From Devosia beringensis (GTDB taxonomy: Bacteria; Pseudomonadota; Alphaproteobacteria; Rhizobiales; Devosiaceae), in assembly GCF_014926585.1 (NCBI RefSeq), contig NZ_CP045422.1:3502001-3566000 (forward strand): a stretch of 64,000 bases of DNA. The letters run 5' to 3'. The translations under genes were made by a program, and so were the position numbers. The notes under the pieces are model-generated. The model saw only the letters and a list, made by a program, of their open reading frames with translations. It was not told the origin of the DNA and ran no database searches. Of the stretch, positions 45,507 to 53,824 are shown piece by piece; the stretch's first letter is position 1, and each line of letters begins with the position of its first letter.

Positions 45507-46364
45507 TCACCCCGCAAACGCCGCCCGATATTCCCGTGGCGTGGTGCCCTTTAATGCCTTGAACTGGCGGTTGAAATTGGCCAGCGAGTCATAGCCGACT
45601 TCGCCGGCGATCTGGCCGATCGGCATGGCGCCCGAGGAGAGCAGGGCACAGGCGCGACCAACGCGCAGGCGGATCAGGTACTGGCTGACCGTCTGCCTGG
45701 TGTGGCGCCGGAAGGTGCGGTGCAGGCCCGACGGGCTGAGCGCGGCAATATCGGCGAGGTCGGCCAGGCTGATCGGCTCGGCAAAGTGCTGGTGAATATG
45801 GGTAAGCACGCGGTCGATGCGGCCGCGATTGGCGGCGGCCAAAGCCAGTTCGGGCGCGGTGGCCGATAAAGGCGTGGCCTCACGATCCTCCGCAAGAAGG
45901 GTCAGCAGCCGGATCAGACCGATAAAGCGCTCCACCGCCGGCTGGGTGAACAGCGTCTCTATCAGCGGGCGCACGCCGGCGGACATGGCGGGAGAAAACT
46001 GCAGGCCGGTGGAAGCCCGGGCCAGCAGGGCAGCAACCGGGCGCAGTTCGGCATTGGCGGTCAGCCGCTCGGCCCAGTCGGGCAGAAACCACATGACCAG
46101 CGCGGTATGGGGCTGGCCGGGATCGGCGCGTGCCAGCGAATGCCAGGTGTGCGGCAGATAGGGCCCGATCAGCACCAGGTCGCCATGATCATAACGGCCG
46201 ATATGGTCGCCGATGAAGCGCTGACCCTGCGAGTTCAGCGTCAGTGTCAGCTCGAATTCGGGATGGTGGTGCCACTGGAAGGGAATGCCATCGTCCAGCC
46301 GGCGGTTGAGCGTGGCCCAGGAGGCGCCGTCATCGGCAGTGAGATGTTCGAGATAGGGCTTCAT
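45507..46364 (-). CDS. AraC-family transcriptional regulator
   Basis: This 285-residue regulator has an N-terminal cupin sensor domain (WHHHPEFELTLTLNSQGQRF) and a C-terminal double helix-turn-helix (about residues 185-285). The HTH segments are SLADLADIAALSPSGLHRTF and IGQIAGEVGYDSLANFNRQF. The ATG at 46364 (MKPYLEHLTADDG) is preferred to an upstream TTG at 46403. It is transcribed divergently from the dioxygenase gene 132 bp away, which it probably regulates. The ligand is unknown. Confidence 0.9.
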   Translation of the reverse strand: MKPYLEHLTADDGASWATLNRRLDDGIPFQWHHHPEFELTLTLNSQGQRFIGDHIGRYDHGDLVLIGPYLPHTWHSLARADPGQPHTALVMWFLPDWAERLTANAELRPVAALLARASTGLQFSPAMSAGVRPLIETLFTQPAVERFIGLIRLLTLLAEDREATPLSATAPELALAAANRGRIDRVLTHIHQHFAEPISLADLADIAALSPSGLHRTFRRHTRQTVSQYLIRLRVGRACALLSSGAMPIGQIAGEVGYDSLANFNRQFKALKGTTPREYRAAFAG

Positions 46365-46496
46365 GTGGCGGCACGGGCCTCTGTTGCGCCAGAATAGTAT
46401 CAATCATTGCCAGCCAGGGGCAAGCGCCGCGCGGCGGTCCGACATAGCCTGATCCCACAAGCAAGCCCGAAGGGGGCAGGACAATGGGAGACCGAG

Positions 46497-47435
46497 ATGC
46501 AGCCAGCAACCAAGCGCGACAGCCACCCCACCACGCAGGTGGTGACCACCCCGCTCAAGGACATCGTCAAGACGCTGCCGTTGCGGGTGCTGAGCCCGGC
46601 CGACTGGGAGCACTGGCAGACGCGCGGCTATGTGATTGTGCGCAATGCGGTGCCGCCGGAAAATGTGGAGCGGCTCAAGGCCTTATTGTGGGAATTTGAA
46701 GAAAAGAATCCGGCTGATCCAGCCACCTGGTACACGCCGCAGCGGCGCGACCACATCATGAAGGAGCTCAATGGCACCGGCATGGTGGAGATCTACAACC
46801 ACCAGTATCTCTGGGATAACCGGATGACGCCGCGGGTCTATGATGCCTTTGTCGACATCTGGGACATGGAGGAGCTGTGGACCAGCATCGACCGGGCCAA
46901 TCTCAACGTGCCCAAGCAGGTCAAGGGCAACCCCAATGGCTTCATTCACTGGGACAGCGATACGTCCCTGGATCCCTTGCCCATTGGCGTGCAGGGCGTG
47001 CTGAGCCTCGTCAAGCAGGATGGCGATGTCGGCGGCTTCCAGTGCATTCCCGAGCTGTTCTACAATTTCGACGACTGGGTGAAGACCCAGCCGGCCGACC
47101 GCGATCCCATGCACCCCGACACGACGGGACTCTCTATCACCAATATCGAGATGGAGCCGGGCGACCTGATGATCTTCAATACGCTGCTGGCGCATGGCGT
47201 GCGGCCCAACCATTCGGACGGGCGGGTGCGCATGGCGCAGTATATCTCGATGTTCCCGGCCGATGAGGGCAATCAAGCGGAACGGGCCGAGCGCATCCGG
47301 CTGTGGCACGAACTGGACCATCCACAGCGCGACGCCTTTCCCGGCGATCCGCGCGACTGGGAAAAGAAGAATGCCAGGACCGCCGAACTGACCGACCTGG
47401 GCGAGAGGCTGCTCGGGCTTAAGAGCTGGCACTGA
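46497..47435 (+). CDS. Phytanoyl-CoA dioxygenase (PhyH) family protein
   Basis: This 312-residue protein is an Fe(II)/2-oxoglutarate-dependent oxygenase. The HxD ligand pair is in GFIHWDSDT and the distal His in LLAHGVRPNH, followed by the Arg region GRVRMAQY that binds 2-oxoglutarate. The ATG at 46497 (MQPATKRDSHPTT) has GGGAG 6 bases upstream. The substrate is unknown. The divergent AraC gene suggests inducible expression for a catabolic or osmolyte substrate. Confidence 0.88.
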   Translation: MQPATKRDSHPTTQVVTTPLKDIVKTLPLRVLSPADWEHWQTRGYVIVRNAVPPENVERLKALLWEFEEKNPADPATWYTPQRRDHIMKELNGTGMVEIYNHQYLWDNRMTPRVYDAFVDIWDMEELWTSIDRANLNVPKQVKGNPNGFIHWDSDTSLDPLPIGVQGVLSLVKQDGDVGGFQCIPELFYNFDDWVKTQPADRDPMHPDTTGLSITNIEMEPGDLMIFNTLLAHGVRPNHSDGRVRMAQYISMFPADEGNQAERAERIRLWHELDHPQRDAFPGDPRDWEKKNARTAELTDLGERLLGLKSWH

Positions 47436-47581
47436 GCCGGCTTGGTCAGCCGCGCAGGAGAGGCGGGGCCGGGGTGCTTCGCCTCTTGTCTGGCTGCCGT
47501 GAAGGCCTGCCGGGGGCCGGACACTTTATCGCCTTGGACGGGCCGTCTGCTGACAGCATATGACGCGCTGCGTGGCCAGAA

Positions 47582-47605
47582 GGGCTCCAGAAATAAATGG
47601 AGCCC
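47582..47605 (+). promoter_or_regulatory. Hairpin that encloses the ribosome-binding site of the VOC gene
   Basis: GGGCTCCA (47582-47589) pairs perfectly with TGGAGCCC (47598-47605) around an 8-base A-rich loop. The 3' arm contains the GGAG (47599-47602) that serves the ATG at 47609, so the folded mRNA should hide the ribosome-binding site. Confidence 0.55.
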
Positions 47606-47608
47606 ATT

Positions 47609-47983
47609 ATGCAATTCGCCTCTGTTCGCCTGGTGACCAATGATATCGACCGGTTGATCGTCTTTTACAGCATGCTCACGGGCTGGAAGGCTAACAGGCT
47701 GGCCCCCGACTTTGCCGAATTCCGCGGCGAAGGCATCGCCCTTGCCATCAGTTCGGAGCGGCTTGTGACCCAGTACAACGCGGGTGCGGCGGTGGCCGCG
47801 GCCAATCGCTCGGCGATGATTGAGTTTGAGGTCGACGATGTCGATGGCGTGCTCGCGGGCCTTGGCGAAGACGGGCTCGATATCGCCATGGCTCCGGCCG
47901 ACATGCCCTGGGGCAATCGGTCGATGCTGCTGCGCGATCCCGATGGCAATGTGATCAATATCTTTGCCCGCAAGCGTGGCTAG
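47609..47983 (+). CDS. VOC-family protein
   Basis: This 124-residue glyoxalase-fold protein begins MQFASVRLVTNDIDRLIVFY. The ATG at 47609 is chosen for its GGAG 6 bases upstream; another in-frame ATG at 47597 lies inside the hairpin. RSAMIEFEVDDVDGV and RDPDGNVINIFAR are the typical strands. Metal ligands are incomplete by eye (Gln or Asn rather than His near the N-terminus), so it may be a binding protein rather than an enzyme. Function unknown. Confidence 0.78.
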   Translation: MQFASVRLVTNDIDRLIVFYSMLTGWKANRLAPDFAEFRGEGIALAISSERLVTQYNAGAAVAAANRSAMIEFEVDDVDGVLAGLGEDGLDIAMAPADMPWGNRSMLLRDPDGNVINIFARKRG

Positions 47984-48012
47984 CGCTGAGCCGGCCGATT
48001 CACCTGCAACAG

Positions 48013-48044
48013 ACAAAAGAGGCGCCGCCCGTGGGCTGCGCCTC
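48013..48044 (-). terminator. Intrinsic terminator after rimO
   Basis: On the minus strand GAGGCGC (48044-48038) pairs with GCGCCTC (48025-48019), with an inner GCCC/GGGC extension, and is followed by TTTTGT. It lies 43 bases beyond the rimO stop. Confidence 0.75.
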
Positions 48045-48087
48045 ATGATTTGAGTCCGGAAATGCCGGCAAGTGCCTGAAAACGAAT

Positions 48088-49419
48088 CTAGTTCAGGTTG
48101 GCAATCGGGGTGGCGAACAGGTCGTATTCGTCGCTGTCGGTGACCAGCACGTCGAGCATGTCGCCCGGCTTGATGCCTGTGGCATTGGCGATGATGACCT
48201 GGCCGTCGATCTCGGGCGCGTCCCATTTGGAGCGGGCAATGGCCTTGTTACTCTCGGGCTGGACGTCGTCCACCAGCACCTGGATGGTGCGGCCGACCTT
48301 CTTGGCGAGCTGGCCGGTGGAGACGTTCTGCGCCACTTCCATCAGGCGCTCGAAGCGGTCCTGCATGACGTCGTCGGGGACGATGCCTTCGAGTTCATTG
48401 GCCGGAGCGCCGGTGACGGGCTCATATTTGAAGCAGCCGGCGCGGTCGATCTCGGCTTCCTCGATGAAATCGAGCAGCATTTCGAAATCGTCCTCGGTCT
48501 CGCCGGGGAAGCCGACGATGAAGTTGGAGCGCACGGTGAGGTCGGGCACCTGTTCGCGCCATTTCAGAATGCGATTGAGCGTCTTGTCCTGGTGGGCGGG
48601 ACGGCGCATGGCCTTGAGCACGCTGGGCGAGGCATGCTGGAAGGGAATGTCGAGATAGGGCAGGACGAGGCCTTCGGCCATCAGTTCCATGACCTGATCG
48701 ACATGCGGATAGGGATAGACATAGTGCAGGCGCACCCAGGCGCCGAGCTGTCCGAGTTCCTTGGCCAGGTCATAGAACTTGGCCTTGACCGGGCGGCCGC
48801 GATAATTGCTCTCGGCATATTTGATGTCGACGCCATAGGCGCTGGTATCCTGGCTGATCACCAGCAGTTCCTTGACGCCATTGCGCACCAGGCCCTCGGC
48901 CTCACCCAGAATGCCGGCGGCGGGGCGGCTGGCCAGGTCGCCACGGATCTGCGGGATGATGCAGAAGGAGCAGCGATTGTTGCAGCCCTCGGAAATCTTG
49001 AGATAGGCATAGTGGCGCGGCGTCAGCTTGAGGCCCTGTTCGGGCACCAGGTCGAGGAAGCGGTTGGGCACCGGCGGCAGGTGCTCGTGCACCGCATTGA
49101 CCACGTTCTCGTATTGATGCGGGCCGGAAATGGCCAGCACCGAAGGGTGGGTCTTGCGGATCAGCTCTTCTTCGACGCCGAGGCACCCGGTGACGATGAC
49201 GCGGCCGTTTTCGCTCAGGGCTTCGCCGATGGCTTCGAGCGATTCCTGTTTGGCGCTGTCGAGGAAGCCGCAGGTATTGACCAGCACGATATCGGCGCCG
49301 GCATAGTCGCGGCTGAACGAGTAGCCCTGCGCGCGCAGGGTGGACATGATGCGTTCGCTATCGACGAGGGCCTTGGGGCAGCCGAGGCTGACGAGGCCGA
49401 TTTTAGGCGCTTGGCTCAT
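48088..49419 (-). CDS. rimO: Ribosomal protein S12 methylthiotransferase RimO
   Basis: This 443-residue radical-SAM enzyme adds a methylthio group to the conserved Asp of S12 (D89 in the S12 encoded at 12160). The N-terminal UPF0004 domain supplies three cluster Cys ([33 protein letters not shown]). The radical-SAM motif is [18 protein letters not shown] (CxxxCxxC), and a TRAM domain ends the protein (about 375-443). The target Asp lies next to the unusual Arg88 of this organism's S12. Confidence 0.95.
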   Translation of the reverse strand: MSQAPKIGLVSLGCPKALVDSERIMSTLRAQGYSFSRDYAGADIVLVNTCGFLDSAKQESLEAIGEALSENGRVIVTGCLGVEEELIRKTHPSVLAISGPHQYENVVNAVHEHLPPVPNRFLDLVPEQGLKLTPRHYAYLKISEGCNNRCSFCIIPQIRGDLASRPAAGILGEAEGLVRNGVKELLVISQDTSAYGVDIKYAESNYRGRPVKAKFYDLAKELGQLGAWVRLHYVYPYPHVDQVMELMAEGLVLPYLDIPFQHASPSVLKAMRRPAHQDKTLNRILKWREQVPDLTVRSNFIVGFPGETEDDFEMLLDFIEEAEIDRAGCFKYEPVTGAPANELEGIVPDDVMQDRFERLMEVAQNVSTGQLAKKVGRTIQVLVDDVQPESNKAIARSKWDAPEIDGQVIIANATGIKPGDMLDVLVTDSDEYDLFATPIANLN

Positions 49420-49652
49420 GAGAGCTTGATATTCCGATGGAAAGGATTGCGCGCGTCATACAGAGAATTTGATGGTTACGCAATGTGACTGTCCCCCGGC
49501 GGGTGCGGGGCTGATGTGCGCGGACGGGCAGGGTGATTGGTGCCGATCGTCGAACGATGCGTCGCTCATTGTTTCGTTTGCTGCGAGTCGGACACATGGC
49601 TATGGCTGTCGGCGCTGCGCCTGCGCGGCACAGTTCATCCTAAGGAAAACCA

Positions 49653-50027
49653 ATGTTCGATCGTCTCTCCGCCTACGCGCCGCAGGCCCTCGCCGTGCTG
49701 CGCATCGTCACCGCCCTCCTGTTCATCGCCCATGGCACGCAGAAGCTGTTCGGTTTTCCCGTCGCGGCTGCCGGCCCGACAGAGGGCCTTATGCTGATCG
49801 GTGGCCTGCTTGAGGTGATCGGCGGCCTGGCCGTGCTGGTCGGCTTCTTCACCCGCCCCGTGTCCTTCGTGCTGGGCGGCATGATGGCCGTGGCCTATTT
49901 CATGTTCCATTTCCCCGCCAGCATGTTCCCGCAGGCCAATGGCGGCGACGCAGCGATCCTGTTCTGCTTTGTCTTCCTGTACCTGGTATTTGCCGGCCCG
50001 GGCGCTTGGAGCGTCAACAAGAAGTAA
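49653..50027 (+). CDS. DoxX-family inner-membrane protein
   Basis: This 124-residue protein has four predicted transmembrane segments. ALAVLRIVTALLFIAHGTQK and LIGGLLEVIGGLAVLVGFFT are characteristic of DoxX. The family is linked to quinone or thiol redox stress in some bacteria, but function here is unknown. AAGGAAAA lies 7 bases before the ATG. A terminator follows at 50048. The 233-bp region upstream, shared with divergent rimO, shows no clear promoter. Confidence 0.88.
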   Translation: MFDRLSAYAPQALAVLRIVTALLFIAHGTQKLFGFPVAAAGPTEGLMLIGGLLEVIGGLAVLVGFFTRPVSFVLGGMMAVAYFMFHFPASMFPQANGGDAAILFCFVFLYLVFAGPGAWSVNKK

Positions 50028-50047
50028 GCTTGAACTCAAAAATCAAG

Positions 50048-50083
50048 AAGGCCGCCCAGACCTTTGTCCGGGCGGCCTTTTTT
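50048..50083 (+). terminator. Intrinsic terminator after the doxX gene
   Basis: A perfect 10-bp stem (AAGGCCGCCC 50048-50057, GGGCGGCCTT 50070-50079) with a 12-base loop ends in six T. Confidence 0.88.
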
Positions 50084-50097
50084 GTACGTTAACGTAC
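50084..50097. repeat. 14-bp perfect palindrome between convergent genes
   Basis: GTACGTTAACGTAC lies immediately after the doxX terminator T-tract and 3 bases before the stop of the minus-strand gene. It has no T-tract of its own. It may be a protein-binding site or chance. Confidence 0.5.
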
Positions 50098-50100
50098 CTA

Positions 50101-50673
50101 TCAGGGCTTGGTCGGCGGGGTGCGCTTGGCGGTGCGGCGCGGCTTGAAGGTCTCGCCCGGCTTGGTGGCGGGTGCGCGGGGGGCTTCGGCGGCGGGCGCG
50201 GTGGCCGGTGTCGCTGGCGTGGATGGGGTTGGTGCCCTGGACGGGGCGACATAGGGCGCCGGGTCGGTGGCCGGGGTGATATATTCGTCGGCCTCGGCAT
50301 AGTCGGTCTCGTCGCCATGCTCGGCCAGGTCGCGGATGGCGTCGCGGACCTCGTCGATCAGCGAGGAGGAGTAGCGCGCCCGGTTGACCGTGTCGCCGCT
50401 GCCTTCATGGGTCTTGAACCAGACCAGCAGCGCCTCGCAGGCAATGCGCAGGCCGATCAGCGAGAGCAGGCCGAAGACGATGATTTCCAGAATCCCCCAC
50501 AGGCCGGTGCCGAAGCCGTAGCCGAAGGTGAGGAACAGGTGGCTGACCGCCCAAAGCAGAATGCCGGCCAGGCCCAAGGCATAAAGGATGGGCACCAGCT
50601 TGGGCGAGAGAATGGCATCGAGCCGGAACAGGGTCTGGCGGGTGAACAGGCGCTTGAGGTCGTCCAGCGTCAT
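50101..50673 (-). CDS. DUF4282-like membrane protein
   Basis: This 190-residue protein has two hydrophobic segments (about 27-50 and 58-86; VPILYALGLAGILLWAVSHL and LWGILEIIVFGLLSLIGLRI) in the DUF4282 arrangement. A soluble, low-complexity C-terminal tail rich in Pro, Ala and Thr (about 130-190) ends in basic residues. Function is unknown. It lies 45 bp downstream of lipB on the same strand and may be co-transcribed. Confidence 0.75.
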   Translation of the reverse strand: MTLDDLKRLFTRQTLFRLDAILSPKLVPILYALGLAGILLWAVSHLFLTFGYGFGTGLWGILEIIVFGLLSLIGLRIACEALLVWFKTHEGSGDTVNRARYSSSLIDEVRDAIRDLAEHGDETDYAEADEYITPATDPAPYVAPSRAPTPSTPATPATAPAAEAPRAPATKPGETFKPRRTAKRTPPTKP

Positions 50674-50717
50674 GACGGGCTCCTAGGAAATGGCTTTAAA
50701 CGGCGGTGATTCGATTG

Positions 50718-51485
50718 TTACGCAACTTGGTCCTGCAAGCCAGCCCCGACAAGGCCCTGCTCGGAGGCGGCCACGGTCGGGCCGAAACGCGCCTCGAAGG
50801 CCTGGCGCAGCACGGAATCGACCTCGGGCAGGGAGACCAGCTGGCCGAGATCCTCAAAGCTGGTGACGCCGCCATCGGTAATGCCGCAGGGGACGATGCC
50901 GCTGTAATGATCGAGGTCAGGCGACACATTGAGGGAGATGCCGTGGAAGGTGACCCATTTGGAGACGCGCACGCCGATGGCGGCGATCTTGTCTTCGGCC
51001 AGCACGCCCTTGTCGGGGCGCTTGACCCAGACGCCGATGCGCGGCGCCGGCTTGCTCTCGGCCACGATATTGAAGGCAGCCAGGGTATCGACCACCCAGT
51101 CCTCGAGCCCCTGGACGAGGCAGCGGATGTCGCGGCCGCGCCGGGTCAGGTCGAGCATGACATAGGCCACGCGCTGGCCGGGGCCATGATAGGTGTATTG
51201 CCCGCCGCGGCCGGCATCGAAGACGTCAAAGCGGGGCGACAGCAGGTCTTCGGATTTTGCCGAGGTGCCAGCGGTATAAAGCGGGGGGTGCTCAAGCAGC
51301 CAGACGGCTTCCTCGGCCTCGCCAGCGGCGATGGCAGCGGCGCGCGCCTGCATGGCGGCAAGCGCCACCGGATAGGGGACCGGGTCGGCCGAGATCACCC
51401 ATTGCACCGGCCGATCATCAGTTCGTGCCAATTTGCTACGCATTTGGCAGGTGTCGTTACGCTTTGTTAACGCTTCCATAACCAT
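50718..51485 (-). CDS. lipB: Octanoyl-[acyl-carrier-protein]:protein N-octanoyltransferase LipB
   Basis: LipB moves octanoate from ACP to lipoyl domains, the first step of lipoate attachment. [12 protein letters not shown], the Lys in [14 protein letters not shown] and the acyl-thioester Cys in [18 protein letters not shown] are the active-site motifs. The longest frame gives 255 residues. The start is uncertain: none of the ATGs at 51485, 51479 or 51443 has a good ribosome-binding site, and a CtrA-like site at 51466-51482 would favour the shorter 241-residue form. Confidence 0.93.
   Translation of the reverse strand: MVMEALTKRNDTCQMRSKLARTDDRPVQWVISADPVPYPVALAAMQARAAAIAAGEAEEAVWLLEHPPLYTAGTSAKSEDLLSPRFDVFDAGRGGQYTYHGPGQRVAYVMLDLTRRGRDIRCLVQGLEDWVVDTLAAFNIVAESKPAPRIGVWVKRPDKGVLAEDKIAAIGVRVSKWVTFHGISLNVSPDLDHYSGIVPCGITDGGVTSFEDLGQLVSLPEVDSVLRQAFEARFGPTVAASEQGLVGAGLQDQVA
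51466..51482. promoter_or_regulatory. Possible CtrA-binding site between lipB and the FliN-like gene
   Basis: On the minus strand TTAT-GGAAGCG-TTAAC matches the CtrA consensus TTAA-N7-TTAAC with one mismatch. It lies about 75-90 bases upstream of the FliN-like gene on the + strand, so it could serve either direction. Confidence 0.35.
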
Positions 51486-51557
51486 GGGTGTCCGAGGATA
51501 GTCTTCACATCAGATGCAGCGGCCCGCGACGGCGGCGCCAGGACGGATCACACATAT

Positions 51558-51791
51558 ATGGGCACCTTAGACAATATTGAAGTGGACATCACTGTCGAAC
51601 TGGGCGCCACCAGCATGCCGATCCACCATCTGCTGCGCATGGGCCGTGGCGCGGTGATCGAACTGGATGCCGGGGAGAACGATCCGCTCTCCATCTATGC
51701 CAATGGCACGCTGATCGCGCATGGCGAAGTCAGCGTCGAGGACGGCCACCTGCGCGTGCAGATCATCGGCAAGACCTCGCGCCACCGCTAG
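51558..51791 (+). CDS. Orphan FliN/FliM C-terminal (SpoA) domain protein
   Basis: This 77-residue protein is a single SpoA-type domain: IEVDITVELGATSMPIHHLL, RGAVIELDAGENDPLSIYAN and GTLIAHGEVSVEDGHLRVQI follow the FliN fold of the flagellar motor switch. FliN proper usually has an N-terminal extension, missing here. No other flagellar gene is in the window. The ribosome-binding site is weak. It may be a second switch-complex component or a type III secretion-like C-ring protein. Confidence 0.8.
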   Translation: MGTLDNIEVDITVELGATSMPIHHLLRMGRGAVIELDAGENDPLSIYANGTLIAHGEVSVEDGHLRVQIIGKTSRHR

Positions 51792-51930
51792 AGCCTTATG
51801 CGGTTTGAGAGATTCAAACCGCTGGCTTCGGGCCCCTGTCGCGCCAGGGGCGTCGCGCAAAGCCGGTTGCCGCTTTTCCATCCGTGGCGGCAGGCTCTCC
51901 ACAGGCAAATGCGATTGGCCATTTAAGCGC

Positions 51931-51959
51931 TTGAGGTTGGGAGGAACCTTTGCTACATC
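51931..51959 (+). promoter_or_regulatory. Candidate promoter for tRNA-Leu
   Basis: TTGAGG at 51931-51936 and TACATC at 51954-51959 are 17 bases apart and end 47 bases before the mature tRNA start. The rest of the 215 bases after the FliN-like gene holds a 9-bp stem (51800-51808 with 51814-51822) and no gene. Confidence 0.35.
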
Positions 51960-52006
51960 CCCAATCGCTTCGACACCTTTTGGCGCCGGAGCTTCTACCA
52001 GAATGT

Positions 52007-52093
52007 GCGGTCGTGGCGGAATTGGTAGACGCGCAGCGTTGAGGTCGCTGTGCCCGAAAGGGCGTGGAAGTTCGAGTCTTCTCGACCGCACCA
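52007..52093 (+). tRNA. tRNA-Leu (anticodon GAG)
   Basis: The 87-nt sequence folds as a class II tRNA. The acceptor stem is GCGGTCG/CGACCGC with discriminator A and an encoded CCA (52091-52093). The anticodon stem CAGCG/CGCTG encloses TTGAGGT with anticodon GAG, reading CUC/CUU codons. The long variable arm GCCC-GAAA-GGGC is typical of tRNA-Leu. Confidence 0.95.
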
Positions 52094-52119
52094 TCATCTC
52101 CAGGGATGATATGAAAAAT

Positions 52120-52146
52120 GGGCTGCCCCTCGGGGCGGCCCTTTTT
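52120..52146 (+). terminator. Intrinsic terminator after tRNA-Leu
   Basis: GGGCTGCCCC (52120-52129) pairs with GGGGCGGCCC (52132-52141), one G-T pair, and runs into five T. Confidence 0.85.
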
Positions 52147-52405
52147 GTTTTCGGAGTGCAAAGGCGGGGCGCTCGTCGGCGATAATTGCCGGCATTTTGC
52201 GCTGTCGACCAATGGCTCCGGAGGAGGGCGAGCGGGCTGCCGCATGCGTTTCCTGGTGCATCGTCAAGTGCTGCCGTCATAGCCCTCCAGTTACCCCTAA
52301 CAATTCTCTCCAACCCCGCTGAAATCCCGCTCGCGCCGCTGGCGGAGCGGGGCGTGATTGGCTACAGCTTTGGGGCCCCGCAATGCCGGACCGAAGGGCC
52401 TAGTC

Positions 52406-53821
52406 TTGAGCACAGATTCCGACACCAATCCCGATCCCGAAAACGGCATTGATCCCAATGCCTTCCGCGACGACGATGACCGCATCAGTCCGCTCTGGCT
52501 GGAGCGGTTGCGGGCGTTTCTGAGCGCGCGAAGGGCCGACGATATTGCCCTGGTCATGGCTGAGCTGCATGCGGCTGATATCGGGGATGTGCTGGAATCG
52601 CTCGACGCTTCCGAACGGGTCGAGCTGGTGCAGCTGCTGGGCGACCGCTTCGACTATTCGGCGCTGACCGAGGTCGATGAATCGGTGCGCATGCAGCTGA
52701 TGGAAGAGCTGCCCAATGCGGAAATCGCCCGCGGCGTGGCCGGCCTCGACAACGATGACGCGGTTACCCTGCTTGAGGACATGGAGCAGGTCGACCGCGA
52801 CGAGGTGTTGGCGAAGCTCCCCACCTTCGAGCGGCTGAGCCTCAAACGCAGTCTCGACTTCCCCGAGGATTCGGCCGGGCGGCGGATGCTCACCGACTTT
52901 ATCGCCATCCCGCCGTTCTGGACGGTGGGGCAGACCATCGACTATCTGCGGCGCGAGCGCGAGCTGCCAGACGAATTCTACCAGCTCTATGTGGTCGACG
53001 CGGCCTACCAGGTGCTGGGCACCATTGCGCTGGACAAGTTCATCCGGGCGCCGCGCACCACCCCGATAGAAGCGCTGATGAACACCAATCTGGTGCTGGT
53101 CGACGCCAATGAGGACCAGGAAGAGGCGGCGCGCGACTTCGAGCGCTACGATCTGATCGAAGTGGGCGTGGTCGACGAAAGCAATCGCCTGGTCGGCGTG
53201 CTGACCATCGACGACATGGTCGACGTTATCCACGAAGAGGCCGACGAGGACATCAAGCTGCTGGCCGGCGTGGGCGACGAGGATATTTCCGACAGCACGG
53301 TGGATACGGCGCGCAGCCGCGTGCCCTGGCTGGTGATCAACCTGTTCTCGGCGGTTTGCGTGTCGCTGGTCATCGGGCTGTTCGACGCCACCATCGAGCA
53401 GATGGTGGCGCTGGCCGTGCTGATGCCGATCGTGGCCTCGATGGGCGGCAATGCCGGCACCCAGACGATGACGGTCACCGTGCGGGCGCTGTCGATGCGC
53501 GAGCTGGACGGGCGCCGCCTGCGCCGGCTGATCCGGCGTGAAATGGTGGTCGGGCTGATCAATGGCGTGATCTTTGCCATACTGATCGGGCTGGTGACCT
53601 GGCTGCGCTTTAACAACCTCGAACTGGGCGTGGTGATCGCGGCGGCGATGATCATCAATATGGCCGTGGCCGGCACGGCCGGTATCCTGATTCCGCTGAC
53701 ACTGGACAAGTTCAAGGCCGACCCGGCGATCGCCTCGGCGGTGTTCGTGACCACGATCACCGATGTGGTGGGGTTCTTCGCCTTTCTGGGGATTGCCGGG
53801 CTGTGGTTCGGGCTGTTCTAG
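52406..53821 (+). CDS. mgtE: Magnesium transporter MgtE
   Basis: The N-terminal MgtE domain (about residues 30-130) and a CBS pair (about 130-255) form the cytosolic Mg2+ sensor. Five transmembrane helices follow, with SMGGNAGTQTMTVTVRAL near residue 345 as the conserved pore motif. The start is taken as TTG at 52406 (STDSDTNPDPENGIDPN), with GAAGGG 7 bases upstream, giving 471 residues; a TTG at 52358 would add 16 residues. The roughly 260 bases upstream show a GC hairpin (52326-52332 with 52345-52351) but no recognised Mg2+ riboswitch. Confidence 0.92.
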   Translation: MSTDSDTNPDPENGIDPNAFRDDDDRISPLWLERLRAFLSARRADDIALVMAELHAADIGDVLESLDASERVELVQLLGDRFDYSALTEVDESVRMQLMEELPNAEIARGVAGLDNDDAVTLLEDMEQVDRDEVLAKLPTFERLSLKRSLDFPEDSAGRRMLTDFIAIPPFWTVGQTIDYLRRERELPDEFYQLYVVDAAYQVLGTIALDKFIRAPRTTPIEALMNTNLVLVDANEDQEEAARDFERYDLIEVGVVDESNRLVGVLTIDDMVDVIHEEADEDIKLLAGVGDEDISDSTVDTARSRVPWLVINLFSAVCVSLVIGLFDATIEQMVALAVLMPIVASMGGNAGTQTMTVTVRALSMRELDGRRLRRLIRREMVVGLINGVIFAILIGLVTWLRFNNLELGVVIAAAMIINMAVAGTAGILIPLTLDKFKADPAIASAVFVTTITDVVGFFAFLGIAGLWFGLF

Positions 53822-53824
53822 GGC

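Noticed and set aside
49475-49483. GTTACGCAA, repeated at 50717-50725
   Set aside because: The second copy overlaps the lipB stop codon, and a 9-base match in this amount of sequence can be chance.
52147-52405. Magnesium riboswitch (M-box or ykoK type) upstream of mgtE
   Set aside because: Only one simple GC hairpin is visible; the conserved cores of known Mg2+ riboswitches were not found.
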